Shown here: one piece after another, positions 33,840-44,877 of the stretch
Position numbering within the stretch: the stretch's first letter is position 1
How the letters are laid out: each line of letters opens with the position of its first letter
Assembly (NCBI GenBank): GCA_016271365.2
Contig: CM057458.1
Span: forward strand, 202,402,501-202,466,500
Source of the DNA: Neoceratodus forsteri
Lineage: Eukaryota > Chordata > Ceratodontiformes > Ceratodontidae
DNA length: 64,000 bases
Direction: 5' to 3'
The notes under the pieces: generated by a model
Seen by the model: only the letters and a program-made list of their open reading frames with translations
Told to the model about the DNA's origin: nothing
Database searches by the model: none
Made by a program: the position numbers and the translations under genes

Positions 33840-36185
33840 GTTTGTTGCACCCTGTTTCCTGTTTTTATGTTTGCTTGTGCGCAGCGCAAGAAACATATTG
33901 CGGCAGCTTAGTGCTGAAGCAGGTTCTGGAGATGTGGCACTGTTGTGGCCAATACCGGCATGGCATTTTGGGGCATGTGTGATGTCCACCAATAATGGGG
34001 GACACTGCCGGTGACACTAGTTTGGAACCTTGCCAACAACTTGAAAGAAAATTGCTGCAGCCAGATGGATTCCCCCCACACGCACACATGCATATTGCCT
34101 GCTAATGCACCCCCTGCACACACACTGTATGGCCAACGAGGGTGCTCAATCCCCCATCGGCTCCAATGCCCCCCCAACAGACAACCAGGTGCCACGATGG
34201 GAGCCCACCCCAGCATGGCAACACTCTATATGGCCGACGGGGGTGCCCAATCCCCCATCGGCTCCACTGCCCCCACCCCAAACAGCCTTCCAGCTGCCAT
34301 GCTGGGGGCCCACCCCAGCATGGCAAAAGTCCCGTGTTGTCCAAGAAAAATAAAAAGAAACCTGAAAGAGAAAACCTTCCCTTGCTGACTGTCCTGACTC
34401 CCACTCCCCCTCCCACGCCCACCTTCTGAGCACCCTGCCTTCCCACACCCCCCCTCACCCCATACTTACCTCCGGAGTCTGGCACGATGATCTTCGGTGG
34501 ACCGGGAACATGTCTGCACTCTTCAAAGTCAACCGCAAACTGAGGGAATGCCGGTACGCTGTATAATGTAATAAATCAAGTTTTTTCAACTTTGATGCAT
34601 ATCTCAGGCATTTTTGGGAATTTTTTTCACCAAATTTTCAACATGGGGTTTTTGAGACCCCACCTCATGAATTCTGTCACTGTCATTTTGTTAATAGGCT
34701 CCGGAAGGTGATTTCATGGTCACTGCGCCGAACCACCTTTCAGGACTGATTGTAAATGACCAGTGTCCTGAATCATGGTGGGCTAAACCTATGTTGAAAA
34801 TTGAGTGAAAACAATTCCCCAAAATGACTGTTTTATGAGCGTGCATTGTGCTGCTCCTGTGCATGCTCGTAAGTTCACGAATTTTCAATATTTTCACTCC
34901 AGATTTTCAACATTGCCATTTTACTACACCTCCTTATGAGCAGTACAGCTGTCATTTTTCACATCTTGCCCCAAATGTGTTTCCACGCATGTAGCACACA
35001 ATGGCGCAGTCGGTGTGCGAAATCAATGTTTGGGACAGATTAAGAAAATTACAGTGACACTGTTCATGAGCAGAGGTGTTAAAATGGCTATGTTAAAAAT
35101 TTGGTGAAAAAAGTCCATAAAATGACTGTGTTATGAGCGACCATTGCGCAGTTTCCACGCATCCTCGTAAGTTCATGGATTTCTAATATTTTCAGTCCAG
35201 ATTTTCACCACTGGCATTTTTCCACACTTTCTTATGAACAGTACAGCTGTCATTTTTCATACCATGGCTGAAATGTGTTTTGCACTTCCAGCGCAGAAAT
35301 GCGTGGTCGCTGTGGGAAATCACTGTTTGGGACAGATTAAGAAAATCACAGTGACACTGCTCATGGAGCGAGGTTCCAAAATGCCTGTGTTGACAATCTG
35401 CTGTAAAAATCCCCAAACTAATTGCATTATGGGTGTGCATTGCACAGTTTCTATACACACTCATGACTTCGCCAGTTTTCTTTTTATATTTTCACTGCAG
35501 ATTTTCAACATTGCCTTTTTTTCCACCTCCCAATGAACAGTACAGCTGTCATTTTTCATATCCTGTTTGAAACGTGTTTTCGCACCTGTGGTGCCAAATG
35601 TCATAGTCGCTGTGCAAAATCAGCTTTCGGCCAATGAACAGATAATGCCACTGTTCATGGGGAGGGGGTCTCAAAAAACCCATGTTGAAATTTGGAGTGA
35701 AAATGCCAATGAAAGCCTGAGACATTAGGGTTTCCAACCATAACGCCCCACCCTGTAGAGATTGACAGGCATCAAGGGTGTGACTTGGGATTTTCGCCTG
35801 TAATGCTCATACCATTCCACACCCTGCAGCTAGTGAGAGGCTTCAAGGTGTGCCTTGGACTCTTCAGCTCCAAAGTTCACCCCAGTCTCCTATACAGAAC
35901 CCATCTCACTGTATTTCATGATGGAATGGGGTGAGCATAAGGGCCAAAGACCCCAAGGTGCACCATGACACTGGGTGTCTGCAGGGCAGGGTGTGATGAA
36001 ATGGCATGGCCGTTATGTCTGACGACCCAAAGGCACACCCCAATGCCTGTCAGTCTCTGCAGGGTGGTGGCAAGGTTGGCTCCAGTTCAATACTTCACTG
36101 CCATTCCTATTATGCAGCTCTCTAAATCCTACACTACCAATGCCGATGCCAGCAAGCAAACATTCAGCATTGACAAATGCTTGTT
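33840..36185 (-). repeat. Unidentified 2.4-kb repeat unit, copy 2 (inverted)
   Basis: Reverse complement of copy 1, diverged but collinear. Inner edge landmarks near 33875-33900 ('gcttgtgcgcagcgcaag') correspond to 26370-26390 in copy 1. The GTAAGT-bearing exon-like segment is near 34470, the 300-bp array is at 34580-35730, and the outer edge GCATTGACAAATGCTTGTT ends at 36185. In this copy both end motifs read ATGTTTGCTTG rather than the ATGTTGTCTTG of copy 1. Confidence 0.65.
34580..35730 (-). repeat. Tandem array of about 300-bp palindromic monomers, copy 2
   Basis: 'agctgtcatttttcatatcc' and variants lie near 34948, 35248 and 35547, a period of 300 bp, in the opposite orientation to copy 1. 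Confidence 0.75.
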
Positions 36186-36287
36186 TTACTGGCTGAAGTA
36201 AAGACAAGAGACATTTTTGAATTGAATCAAGTCTCTGTCTTTTTCTTTATGTGCACATGGAGAGTGGCGTGACTTTTGTTTTCTACA

Positions 36288-36935
36288 GTGCTCCAGTTAA
36301 CATCTGGCATATTCAGGTCCCCAATAAACAATATCTCCCCTTTTTCTGCCATTCTAAGGATGCCTTCTATCATTTCCTTGTCCATTTTAACCCTGAGATG
36401 GGGGTATGTATATAACCCCAGTGAGGATTATAGTACCATTTCCTGTCTCCAGGGTGACCCACAGTACCTCCTCTCTTCCTTGTTTACTCTTTAGTTCCAT
36501 TGGTTTAATCCCTTCCCTTATGTAAAGATCTCCTACTCTCCTCTTTTACCCCCCCATTCCTCCGATAGATTGTGTAGCCTGGTAGGTTGACATTCTAGTC
36601 ATGGTTCTCTGTGTACCATGTTTCTGTGACTGCCACAATATCCAAGTGTCCCTCTTCAATCAAGGCCACTAATGCAGGGAGCTTGTTACCCAGACTACGG
36701 GCATTGGTACTCACCACCCTCCACTTTTTGATGGTCTTATCCCTTTCAGCCCCATCCCTGACCTTACTGCCTTTGCCTTTTTCTCAATTTACCCAAGTTC
36801 TGCTCCCTATCAACTTCTTTACCTCAGTGTTTACTTTACTAATGACCCTGTTTTGTGTGGGGGGGGCTGGGATTTCCCTGCTTCTTTTCAAGACCATGCC
36901 CTCCAGAAACAATCAGCTATAGCTCTGATCCATGA
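36288..36935 (-). mobile_element. CR1-like LINE, displaced 5' (endonuclease) part
   Basis: The minus-strand reading includes 'GDLNMPDVNW' near 36310 and the upstream endonuclease frame (kgeilwvtle-like stretch near 36450). It continues the CR1 that resumes at 31842. It is cut off near 36935 by the Penelope element. Confidence 0.75.
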
Positions 36936-36949
36936 CTCCTGTGCATGAT

Positions 36950-39750
36950 TTCCTTTCTTTCAGCAAGACAACCTGCACAACAATTTAATAGACAATATAC
37001 TCTGCCAAAATCAATTTCGATCAGAGAAAAAAAAGCAGTAAACTGTAAACCTGTAAGCACAAAACAGCACCAAAATGTGCAAGTACAACCTGTAACATTT
37101 TATCAAAAGAACTGTGCACAAGGTAATAGTGGTGCTTTCAGCCATCAATTCATAGTTTCACAAAAAGCTGACACACACACTTATCCCACAAATGAAATAA
37201 AACATGGAGCTACTAAAATATTAACTGTATTACACCAACCAGACCACCTGATGCATTGCGGACAGCAAGTCCTTTATTAAAGGTTAAAACATCACTCAAA
37301 AAATATCAGTTAAATATCATTACACATATGACATCATGGTGATATATCAAGAATGCATTGGTTCATTTCAATCATTAACTAGTTAAAACACCATCACCAT
37401 AATAAAAACAATTGAGCCATTAAAGTTAAACTGCAAGATCCATTAATAACAAGAAAAAAAGTCCTTTTTTAACATACAAAAATGTTAAATTCATATACCA
37501 ATATATAAATACATTCTTATTCTATTTATATTCCAAGTAAGATTTCAGTTCCAACCTTGCATTAATTCCTGTTTTTTTATGTGCATTTAGTCTAAAAATC
37601 CATTCATTCTCTTTTCTCAGGATTTTATTGTGAAAATTACCACCCCTCTATCCAACAGAGATTTTTTCTATTCCCATAAACTTAAAATTATGTCTTTCAT
37701 TCTTATCTTTGTTTTCCACTATATGTGCAGCAGTGACATAAATGGTGTCCTGTTTGTCTATTGCACAAACATGTTCCAGCACTCTCACTTTAAATGCCCT
37801 CTATGTCTTTCCAACATAAAATGCTTCACAACTGCATTTAGCCAAATAAATGACTCCTTGTGCATTGCATATAATCAACTGTCTAACATCAAAATATTTT
37901 TCCTTACGAATTGCAACACATTTTTTACCCTGTAATATATATTCACAAGCTGTGCAGTTTTTGCACTGCATACATCCTTTACTCTTAGTCAGCCAATTAC
38001 TGGTGTGTTCCATCTGTGTCATAAAATGGCTTCTCACTAATGTGTCTTTCAATGTTGGTGCATATCTATATGACATCATAGGGTAAAATTAAGTATACTG
38101 TTGTAACCCACATTCACAGGACAGCATCTTTCAGTGTTTTTGAATTACTCTCTCCACTTCCTTACTATGTGCACTAAAAGTGGTCACATAATGAAACCTC
38201 TCACAGCTACTTTTTTTTATCTTCTCTGTCTAATAATAATTCCTTCCTTCCTGGAATAGCTGCTGTTTCATATCCTGATTCTATAGATCTCTGCATGTAA
38301 CCTCTATTAGTTAACCAATTTTTTAAAACTATTTCCCCTTTCTCGTAATCATCTGTTTTGCTACAATTTCATTTAATCCTAAAGAATTGCCCCTTGGGAA
38401 TATTTTCCACAGTGTGTTTTGGATGACAACTCATGGCAAAAAGTAAGGTATTGCCATCTGTTTCCTTCCTAAAAAGATAAGTACTAACTCGTCCCTCTTT
38501 TTCTTTGGTGATTTTCAAATCCAAATAATTAACTTCTTCATTACTAGCACAGTAAGTGAACCTAAGGTTTTCATTTATTCCATGCAGGTACTCGATAAAC
38601 TCTTGTAACATTTCTTTAGTCCCTTTCCATATGAGTAAGACATTGTCAAAAAAAGTTTCCATAGCAACACATTATAAAAATAGGGGTTGCTATGGTTATT
38701 AAAAAATATGTCATACTCCCATTTTCCCACATACATACTAGCTACTGACTGGGCGCTAGTAGCCCCCCATCACAGTTCCCTTTATTTGGCGGTATATATT
38801 GCCATCAAAAATAAACATATTCTTGGTTAGTATATGTTCCAGTAATTTCAAAATCACTTCTGTTTGTATATCGGAACTTGCTCTAGTTTGATTTAGGAAA
38901 TAAGCAATGGCATCAAGTGCCCCTTTGTGGGGTACATTAATGTAAAGTGATTCAATGCCTAACATTGCTAGTATGCAATCCTCTCCCTCTGCTACCTCAT
39001 CCAACATCCTCAACACTTCTTTAGTGTCTTTTATATATGATTGCACATTTTTAACATATTCACATAAAACAGAATCCACATATTGTGACAAGGGTTTGGT
39101 TAAGCCTCCAAGACCACTAACTATAGGATGTCCTGGGGGGGGGGTTACATCCTTATGAACCTTAGACAGTACATAAAAAGTTGGTTTCACTGGATGATCC
39201 ACTTTTATAAAACTTGTTTTATCTTGCCTGTAGTTGCTCCTTGTTCAAATGCTCTATCTATAGTGTCATCAATGAAGGATTTATATTCCCAAATTGGGTC
39301 ATAGTTCAATTTCCCATAGAATAGTACATCATTTGGCTGTCTCATTACTTCTCTTTTATAATTCTCTATATCCCACAATACAACACAACCACCATTGTCT
39401 GCTTGTTTAATAGTAATGTTATTGTCTTTTTGCAAATTTGTTAGTGCTTCCTGTTCTCTTCCACACAAGTTGTTAAAGTGAGGGTGTGGTAAATTCTCAA
39501 ACAATAGTTCCAAATCCTTTTTGCATAAATCTCTAAAGACACTCACTGCATTACACAGTTAGAGGATTAAACACAGATTTTGGCCTAAGTGTCATACTGG
39601 GGGGGGGGAAGGATCTGTTCCATCATTTCCATTTGTTCTATAGAAAAACACTTTCAAGTTTAGTTTTCTACACATTAAATGCAGATCAATGATCATTTGT
39701 ACTGGGTTTAATTAAATTTTTGGTGAAAAGCTAAGTCCCAATTTTTAACA
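36950..39750 (-). mobile_element. Neptune-like Penelope element (RT plus GIY-YIG), degraded
   Basis: In coding order on the minus strand: 'KQADNGGCVVLWD' (39546-39205); 'FYVLSKVHKD', 'PIVSGLGGLTKPLSQYVDS' and 'SLYINVPHKGA' (39202-38756); 'GTVMGG' near 38760; the catalytic box region now 'FFDNVLLIWKG', where IDDV would be expected, and 'SCHPKHTVENIPKGQF' (38662-38369). A GIY-YIG-type nuclease piece follows, with 'CNAQGVIYLAKCSCEAFYVG' near 37801-37865 and a Cys-rich CMQCKNCTAC linker near 37950. The order of RT before GIY-YIG is that of EN-positive Penelope elements. The catalytic DD reads DN, and several frames are broken. The 3' region 36985-37620 is repeated in inverted form at 46160-46690. 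Confidence 0.88.
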
Positions 39751-40027
39751 GGTTCTCCTCAGAGTCCGTTAATACATGTCTTATACTAAGGTTCCTACTA
39801 AGGTTAGAAGAAAGAGCTAGTAGGCCGAGGCCCATAATGCTCTTATGCTAGGCCATGGAGTAATATGATAAGTCATACCCAGACATAATTAGCATGTCGA
39901 GATGATGTTTAAAAATCTCTTTTGTATTACTTGTTACTACATCGGATGGAAGTCTATTCCAAGGTCCAATAGTTCTCACAGAAAAGAAAAACTTATGATT
40001 ATTATGTTTAAAGGATTTACCAGTTAA

Positions 40028-42600
40028 CTAGAGGAAATGACCTCTAGTATTATGTTTTGATGGCTTAAAAGAAAATCCTAACTCAGTCATGATATAGAGG
40101 TCAAGAATAATGTCATATAGGAGGAGAAAGTCACCTCTAAGTTGTCTGATAGTAAGAGGCATAAGTTTTAATGTATCCAACCTAGACTCATAAGATGAGG
40201 ATTCAAGGCCAGATTTTTTTAATATATTTTTGCTGAACCCTTTCAAGAGAGTAACTATCTGATTTTTTAAAAGGACACCACAACTGTGAAGCATATTCAA
40301 GATGGGGATGGACATAGGACCTGAATGGGGTAACAACACTTCCTGGTCTCGAGATCTGATATTACGCAAAATAGACCAAATAATTTAGATGTACTAATAG
40401 CCAAATGCATATGCTTGGAATATGTTAAATCATCTGAAATAGTTATACCCAAATCCTTCTCATCATTAGTGGCACACAATGGCAAATCATCCCAAAATAT
40501 ACTGGAAGTTTAAATTATTGGATCCCAAATGTATTACTTTGCATTTTTGTAGAGTTTAACTTCATGCCCCATTTGTTAATCCAAGTGCTGACAATATCAA
40601 GATCATGCTGAATACATGATATTTGGTCTAAATTAGAACATGGTCCTCCGATCTTCACATCATCTGCATATTTAATTGTAAAAGAAAGGCAGGAATTAGT
40701 TAAATCAGATATGAAGGCCTGAAAAAGACAGGGGCCGAGAACCGAACCCTGTGGAACACCACTTAGAACTTTATCAGAGTTAGAAATTGCCCCATTAATC
40801 ATCACCTTTTGAGTTCTATTAGAAAGCCAATTATGAATCCATGTAATTGTATGACTATTAATACTAAGACCTGTGAGTTTTTGGATTAGAGCCCAATGTG
40901 GCATGGTGTCAAAAGCCTCACTGAAATCAATAAAGACAATGTCACAGGCTAACCGGTTATCCAAACAAGAACTATAGTGTTCATAAAAGCAAAGCAAATT
41001 TGTCAAACAGCCTCTGCCCTTCTTGAAGCCATGCTGTTGTAAATCAGATGCATCAATATAAGGGGCAATAATATCCTTGAGTAGACTTTCTAACACCTCA
41101 CATATAGATGAGGTCAAACTAATCGGCAGATAGTTTTCCCATAGTTGTTTGGATCCCTTCTTATGTATAGGAACCAAAAAAGCTTCTTTCCATTCACTAG
41201 GAATATAATTATATCGTAAAAAAGATTGAATAAAAGTTTGAGTGGAAAGGCAATATGGTCAGACAATAAGTAAAGTAAATGCCCTGCTATATTGTCTGGG
41301 CCTGAACAAAATTTACCTTTTAGTAAGTGTAGTTTTTTAAGAATTGACTCCACTGAGAATATAATAAAAGGATCTGATGGTGAAATCATAGGTTGAGGTG
41401 GCTGAACTTCTGATTCAGAGAAAACTTTGCAGAATTCAATATTAAATACATCAGCCATGGCTTTTGACTCATGAATAAGTATATTATCTGATGTAAGAGG
41501 CCCCACTTTTCCTGAGGGAGTTTATATAAGAGTAGAATTGTTTGGAATTTGACTTTGCCAATTTCAGTTCCCATCTAGATTTGGCCATACGGATAACTAA
41601 TTTACACTTCCTACTTGATTTCAAATAGGAATCCCAATTAGAAGTTATCCTATTTTTAAGGTAGTTACGATGTTTTTTATTTTTTATATTAATTAAACAT
41701 TTGATGTTTTTATTCATCCATCTAGGAGTCTGCTTACCATTAGAATTCTTAATTTTAGATGGAATATAAGTATCACGAAGAGTAGAAATAAGTGATTTAA
41801 AAAGAACCCAACTTTGATATGAGGACTGGTAATCAAAAAAGGATAACCAGTTAATTTTGTCAAGGTATTGATTGATGCTGTGAAGATCAGCTTTATCATA
41901 CAGGTACATAATTGAAGAATTAGTATTAAAAACTGTATGTCTCTGTAAATTAAATAAAATTGAGTTATGATCACTGCTGCCAATTGGTGATGAAATATGC
42001 ACATCCCTAATATCTAAAGCAGTACTACTCAGGACAAGATCTTATATATTATTACCTCGGGTGGCAGAAGTTATCCATTGCTGTAAGTCCAATTCTGAAC
42101 AAGTGGACAAAAATGTATTACTAATACAGCTAGACGCTATAAAAGAAAGCCAATTTATATTGGGAAGATTGAAGTCCCCTGTAATTATAACATAACCCAT
42201 TCGAGTAGCTATTTCAAATTCAGAAAGAATGGCATCCATAATTAAACTAGATGAATTTAGGGGAAGATAGCATATCCCAATGATAATAAAATCCTGTTTT
42301 GATAGAAACAGTTTAAGCCAAAGACTCTCAGTTAGGAGATTATGAATTTTTATAGAACTAGAAATATTGACTGAGTTAATTTTATTATTAATAAATGATG
42401 CAACACCTCCACCCTTCCTTTCACTTCGATTCAAATAATAAGAGATATAACCAGGGAGTTGCTTGATCCAGTGGGAATTATTATCACCCCATGTTTCACA
42501 AACCGCAATAATGTTAAAATCCTTATTCGAAATCACAGTTTGTAATTCATCGAATTTCTGTGTCAAACTTCTCGCATTAAAACTAAGAAACTATAATTGT
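40028..42600 (-). pseudogene. LINE ORF2: APE endonuclease and reverse transcriptase
   Basis: The start region reads LSFNARSLTQKFDEL near 42590. Endonuclease residues are visible: 'VCETWGD', 'GDFNLPNINW' and 'IGSSDHNS' (catalytic SDH). An in-frame TAA at 42042-42044 and frameshifts near 41510, 41160 and 40510 break the frame. RT has 'KGSKQLWENYLPISL', 'QQHGFKKGRGCLTNL', 'IDFSEAFDTMPHWAL', 'SGVPQGSVLGPCLFQAF' and an intact YADD box (KYADDVKIGG) near 40670. The thumb and C terminus extend to 40028 (NTRGHFL). The product would nick target DNA and copy the element RNA. Confidence 0.85.
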
Positions 42601-42671
42601 TTACTGGATAGTTTATAAGAATGAGACAAAGGGGAGTGGACCGTTGCTCCCCCCCCCACCACCACCATTAT

Positions 42672-43760
42672 TTAGTTTAAATTCATATTAATTGTAGATA
42701 GGAATTGTTGACTCAGCAATGCATTCCCTTGTTTGTTAAGATGCAGGCCATCAGTACAATAAAGCTCAGGTCTATCAGAAAACTCCTCCCAATGGGAGTA
42801 CCATGGTATGGGTAAAATCTCTGAAAAAATAATATCACACCCGAGATCAATAATTTAATTAGTCATAGAAACATAGGCTAATTTGATATTCTGAACAGAG
42901 TTCATGTAAATGTTGTTGGCTCCAACATGGATAATACACAGTGGATTGATGTCTAGAGAGGTAATAATATTATCAACCATATATGTTAGATCTGAAATCT
43001 TAGCACCACTGAAACTAGAGCAAGTTCTGTTATGTTTGTCAGGCTCACATATAACCCTATCCAGATGTTTAACTAAGGAATCACCCAGAACAAAGGTTTT
43101 TCTGATATATTTATCATCATTAGGAACACACAAAGAAGATGCCTCTTCACCAGTTTGAATAGTAGCAAAATCAATCAAAGGAATATCAGTCGTGGAATTA
43201 GGTGGTGGAGTTAAAGAATTAGGCGTGTCAACCACGACTTGGGAAATGTTTATAGAAATTAATCCTTCATTCGGAGACTCAATAGGAATACAATTAGAAT
43301 CGACAGACAGTGGACAAAGGGTCAAAACTATTATGTAGACTAGAGGAATGTTAAAATACTCAGCCTTTCTCCTTTTTTTTAGTAGCTTTTGACCCTTGCA
43401 CATTATACCAAGTAGTATCTTCTATGCTGTTTACCAAACTGTACTCATCTCCTCTAGCTCTTTTTTTTGAAACACCAGATGGATGAATCACTAAGCTACT
43501 CATAGTAGTTGACTATTCTCACTAGATATTGTTTTTTCAGAAGGGATGCTGTTAGCAGAGGTAGAGGAAGTCTCACTTAAAGGGATACTTGTTACATATA
43601 AAGCTTCTTGAAGTGTTATAGGTTCAGCATCCTTTCTAGATTTGAGTGCCAGTATCCGTTTATAGTATAAGCTGTTTTCACATTGTAACACTATGTTATC
43701 AGTACATTTTGAGCATTGAAAGGGGAGATTGTTAAAAGTGACAGCTGATAAGCTAAACAT
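42672..43760 (-). pseudogene. LINE ORF1 with SGNH/GDSL esterase domain
   Basis: The N terminus has a Cys pair (FQCSKCTD) and later 'YYKRILALKSRKDA', suggesting a small zinc-binding or coiled segment. A basic stretch SKKRARGDEY is readable after a frameshift near 43500; a second shift occurs at an A-run near 43375. The esterase domain starts with the nucleophile block VLGDSLVKHLD, then 'IIHVGANNI', an in-frame TAA at 42855-42857, then 'DIIFSEILPIP' and the Asp-His block TDGLHLNKQGNALLS. The three conserved esterase blocks are thus all present. In CR1-clade LINEs such ORF1 proteins bind the RNA or membranes; the role here is by family analogy. Confidence 0.75.
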
Positions 43761-44077
43761 ATAGCAAGACGTGCATTATATACCCGTTTCCGCTTTAGTA
43801 GTGGTTACAAACACTTTAATATTACTGGATAGATTGAAGGAGGATGCCATTACCACAAGTGGGAGAGAGATCAAACGGAACCATGTAATATTTATATACA
43901 ATAAACTTGGTGATAGTACTCACGAGTATAAGAGATGGTGAACACAAACTTGATTAATCCACCTAACACCGCCTAACATGCTTAACACACGCTGTACATG
44001 CGTGTCTTAGCGCACATCTTCGCACACAGAATAATGCACGTCCTGCTCCTTTGCTCACCCTGCTTGCACAGGGAGTG

Positions 44078-44088
44078 TTTTATATAGG
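44078..44088 (-). promoter_or_regulatory. TATA box of the antisense LINE
   Basis: CCTATATAAAA on the minus strand, directly downstream of the last promoter monomer and about 320 bp upstream of ORF1. A CACTTCC (ETS-type) motif lies just before it at 44101-44107. Confidence 0.5.
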
Positions 44089-44100
44089 GAGGAGTGAACT

Positions 44101-44850
44101 GGAAGTGCCGAAACAAGGTCACATAGCCTCCCGAGAATTAGTTTTTTAAATACCCATTTTAAACTCCACTAAAACCACTCATGCATGGAGCTGGTAGAGT
44201 TGTAAATGGATGGTAGTCCCTGAATTTAAAATAAAATGTCCCTGGTTGAACAGTAGTTCTCACGTGTATGCAGGAGAACTACTGTCCCTCTTCCTGCTTC
44301 CTGAAAACATCAGCAGGGCTCCAGATAGTCACTAGTAAGGTACACAGACAGATAACACAAATCTGAAATACAGTTTTAAAATAAATCGTTGATTTAAAAC
44401 AGATAGCCTGCAGAGAGAGAGACACACTCTGCTCAGGCTGTAAAATTTGTGGCAGAACAGAACAAACTAACCGGGATGTTTTAAGTAAGGCATCGTGACC
44501 CGGAAGTGCCCAAACAAGGTCACAGAGCCTCCCGAGAATTAATTTTTTAAATGCCTGTTTTAAACTCCATGAAAACCACTCATGCATGGAGCTGGTAGAG
44601 TTGTAAATGGATGGTAGTCCCCAAATTTAAAATAAAATGTCCCTGGTTGAACAGTAGTTCTTGAGTGTATGCAGGAGAACTACCGTCCCTCTTCCTGCTT
44701 CCTGAAAATGTCAGCAGGGCTCCAGATAGTCACAAGTAAGGTACACAGACAGATAACACAAAGCTGAAATACAGTTTTAAAGTAAATCATTGATTTAAAA
44801 CGGATAGCCTGCAGAGAGAGACACACGCTGCTCAGGCTATAAAAATTGAG
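44101..44850 (-). repeat. 401-bp tandem monomers upstream of the antisense LINE
   Basis: 'ggaagtgcc...aacaaggtcac' starts at 44101 and again at 44502, a 401-bp period, with high similarity. The second copy stops at about 44850, so there are 1.87 copies, with the outer unit truncated. The position at the 5' end of the LINE parallels the array at 21215-22103. Confidence 0.75.
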
Positions 44851-44877
44851 GCATGTTAATAACTTGAATTTCTTCAC

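Larger units (their letters stand above)
31843..36287 (-). mobile_element. 4.4-kb composite insertion in CR1 with inverted ends and 17-bp target duplication
   Basis: The flanks GTGCTCCACCTAACAAC (31826-31842) and GTGCTCCAGTTAACATC (36288-36304) are a 17-bp duplication with three mismatches, and the CR1 endonuclease reading (VNWS... to ...ILNALQG) is continuous across it. Near the ends are about 55-bp inverted repeats starting CTGTAGAAAACAAAA (31883-31940 and complement 36229-36287). The left part, to about 32540, has an 'atgcatttcgg'-type tail as in Penelope-like elements. Inside lie a LINE 3' end and the second 2.4-kb unit. It may be a Penelope-type insertion that later received others. Confidence 0.55.
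39760..44100 (-). mobile_element. Nearly complete Jockey-group LINE with esterase ORF1, antisense
   Basis: An AT-rich element with 5' UTR and TATA box (about 44090-43770), ORF1 (43760-42672), a short C-rich spacer and ORF2 (42600-40028), then about 270 bp of 3' region. Upstream lie 401-bp monomers. Esterase-type ORF1 plus APE-RT ORF2 is the layout of CR1-clade elements. It is the best preserved LINE in the window, with only a few frameshifts and stops. Confidence 0.8.

Noticed and set aside
23996..36185. A single giant foldback transposon with 2.4-kb inverted arms
   Set aside because: One CR1 copy continues on both sides of the right arm (31842 to 36288), so the right arm was inserted into that CR1 independently of the left arm.
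44279..44877. Duplicated small protein genes (102 and 65 codons, nearly identical C termini)
   Set aside because: They are the two copies of the 401-bp monomer read in the same frame; better explained as LINE promoter monomers.
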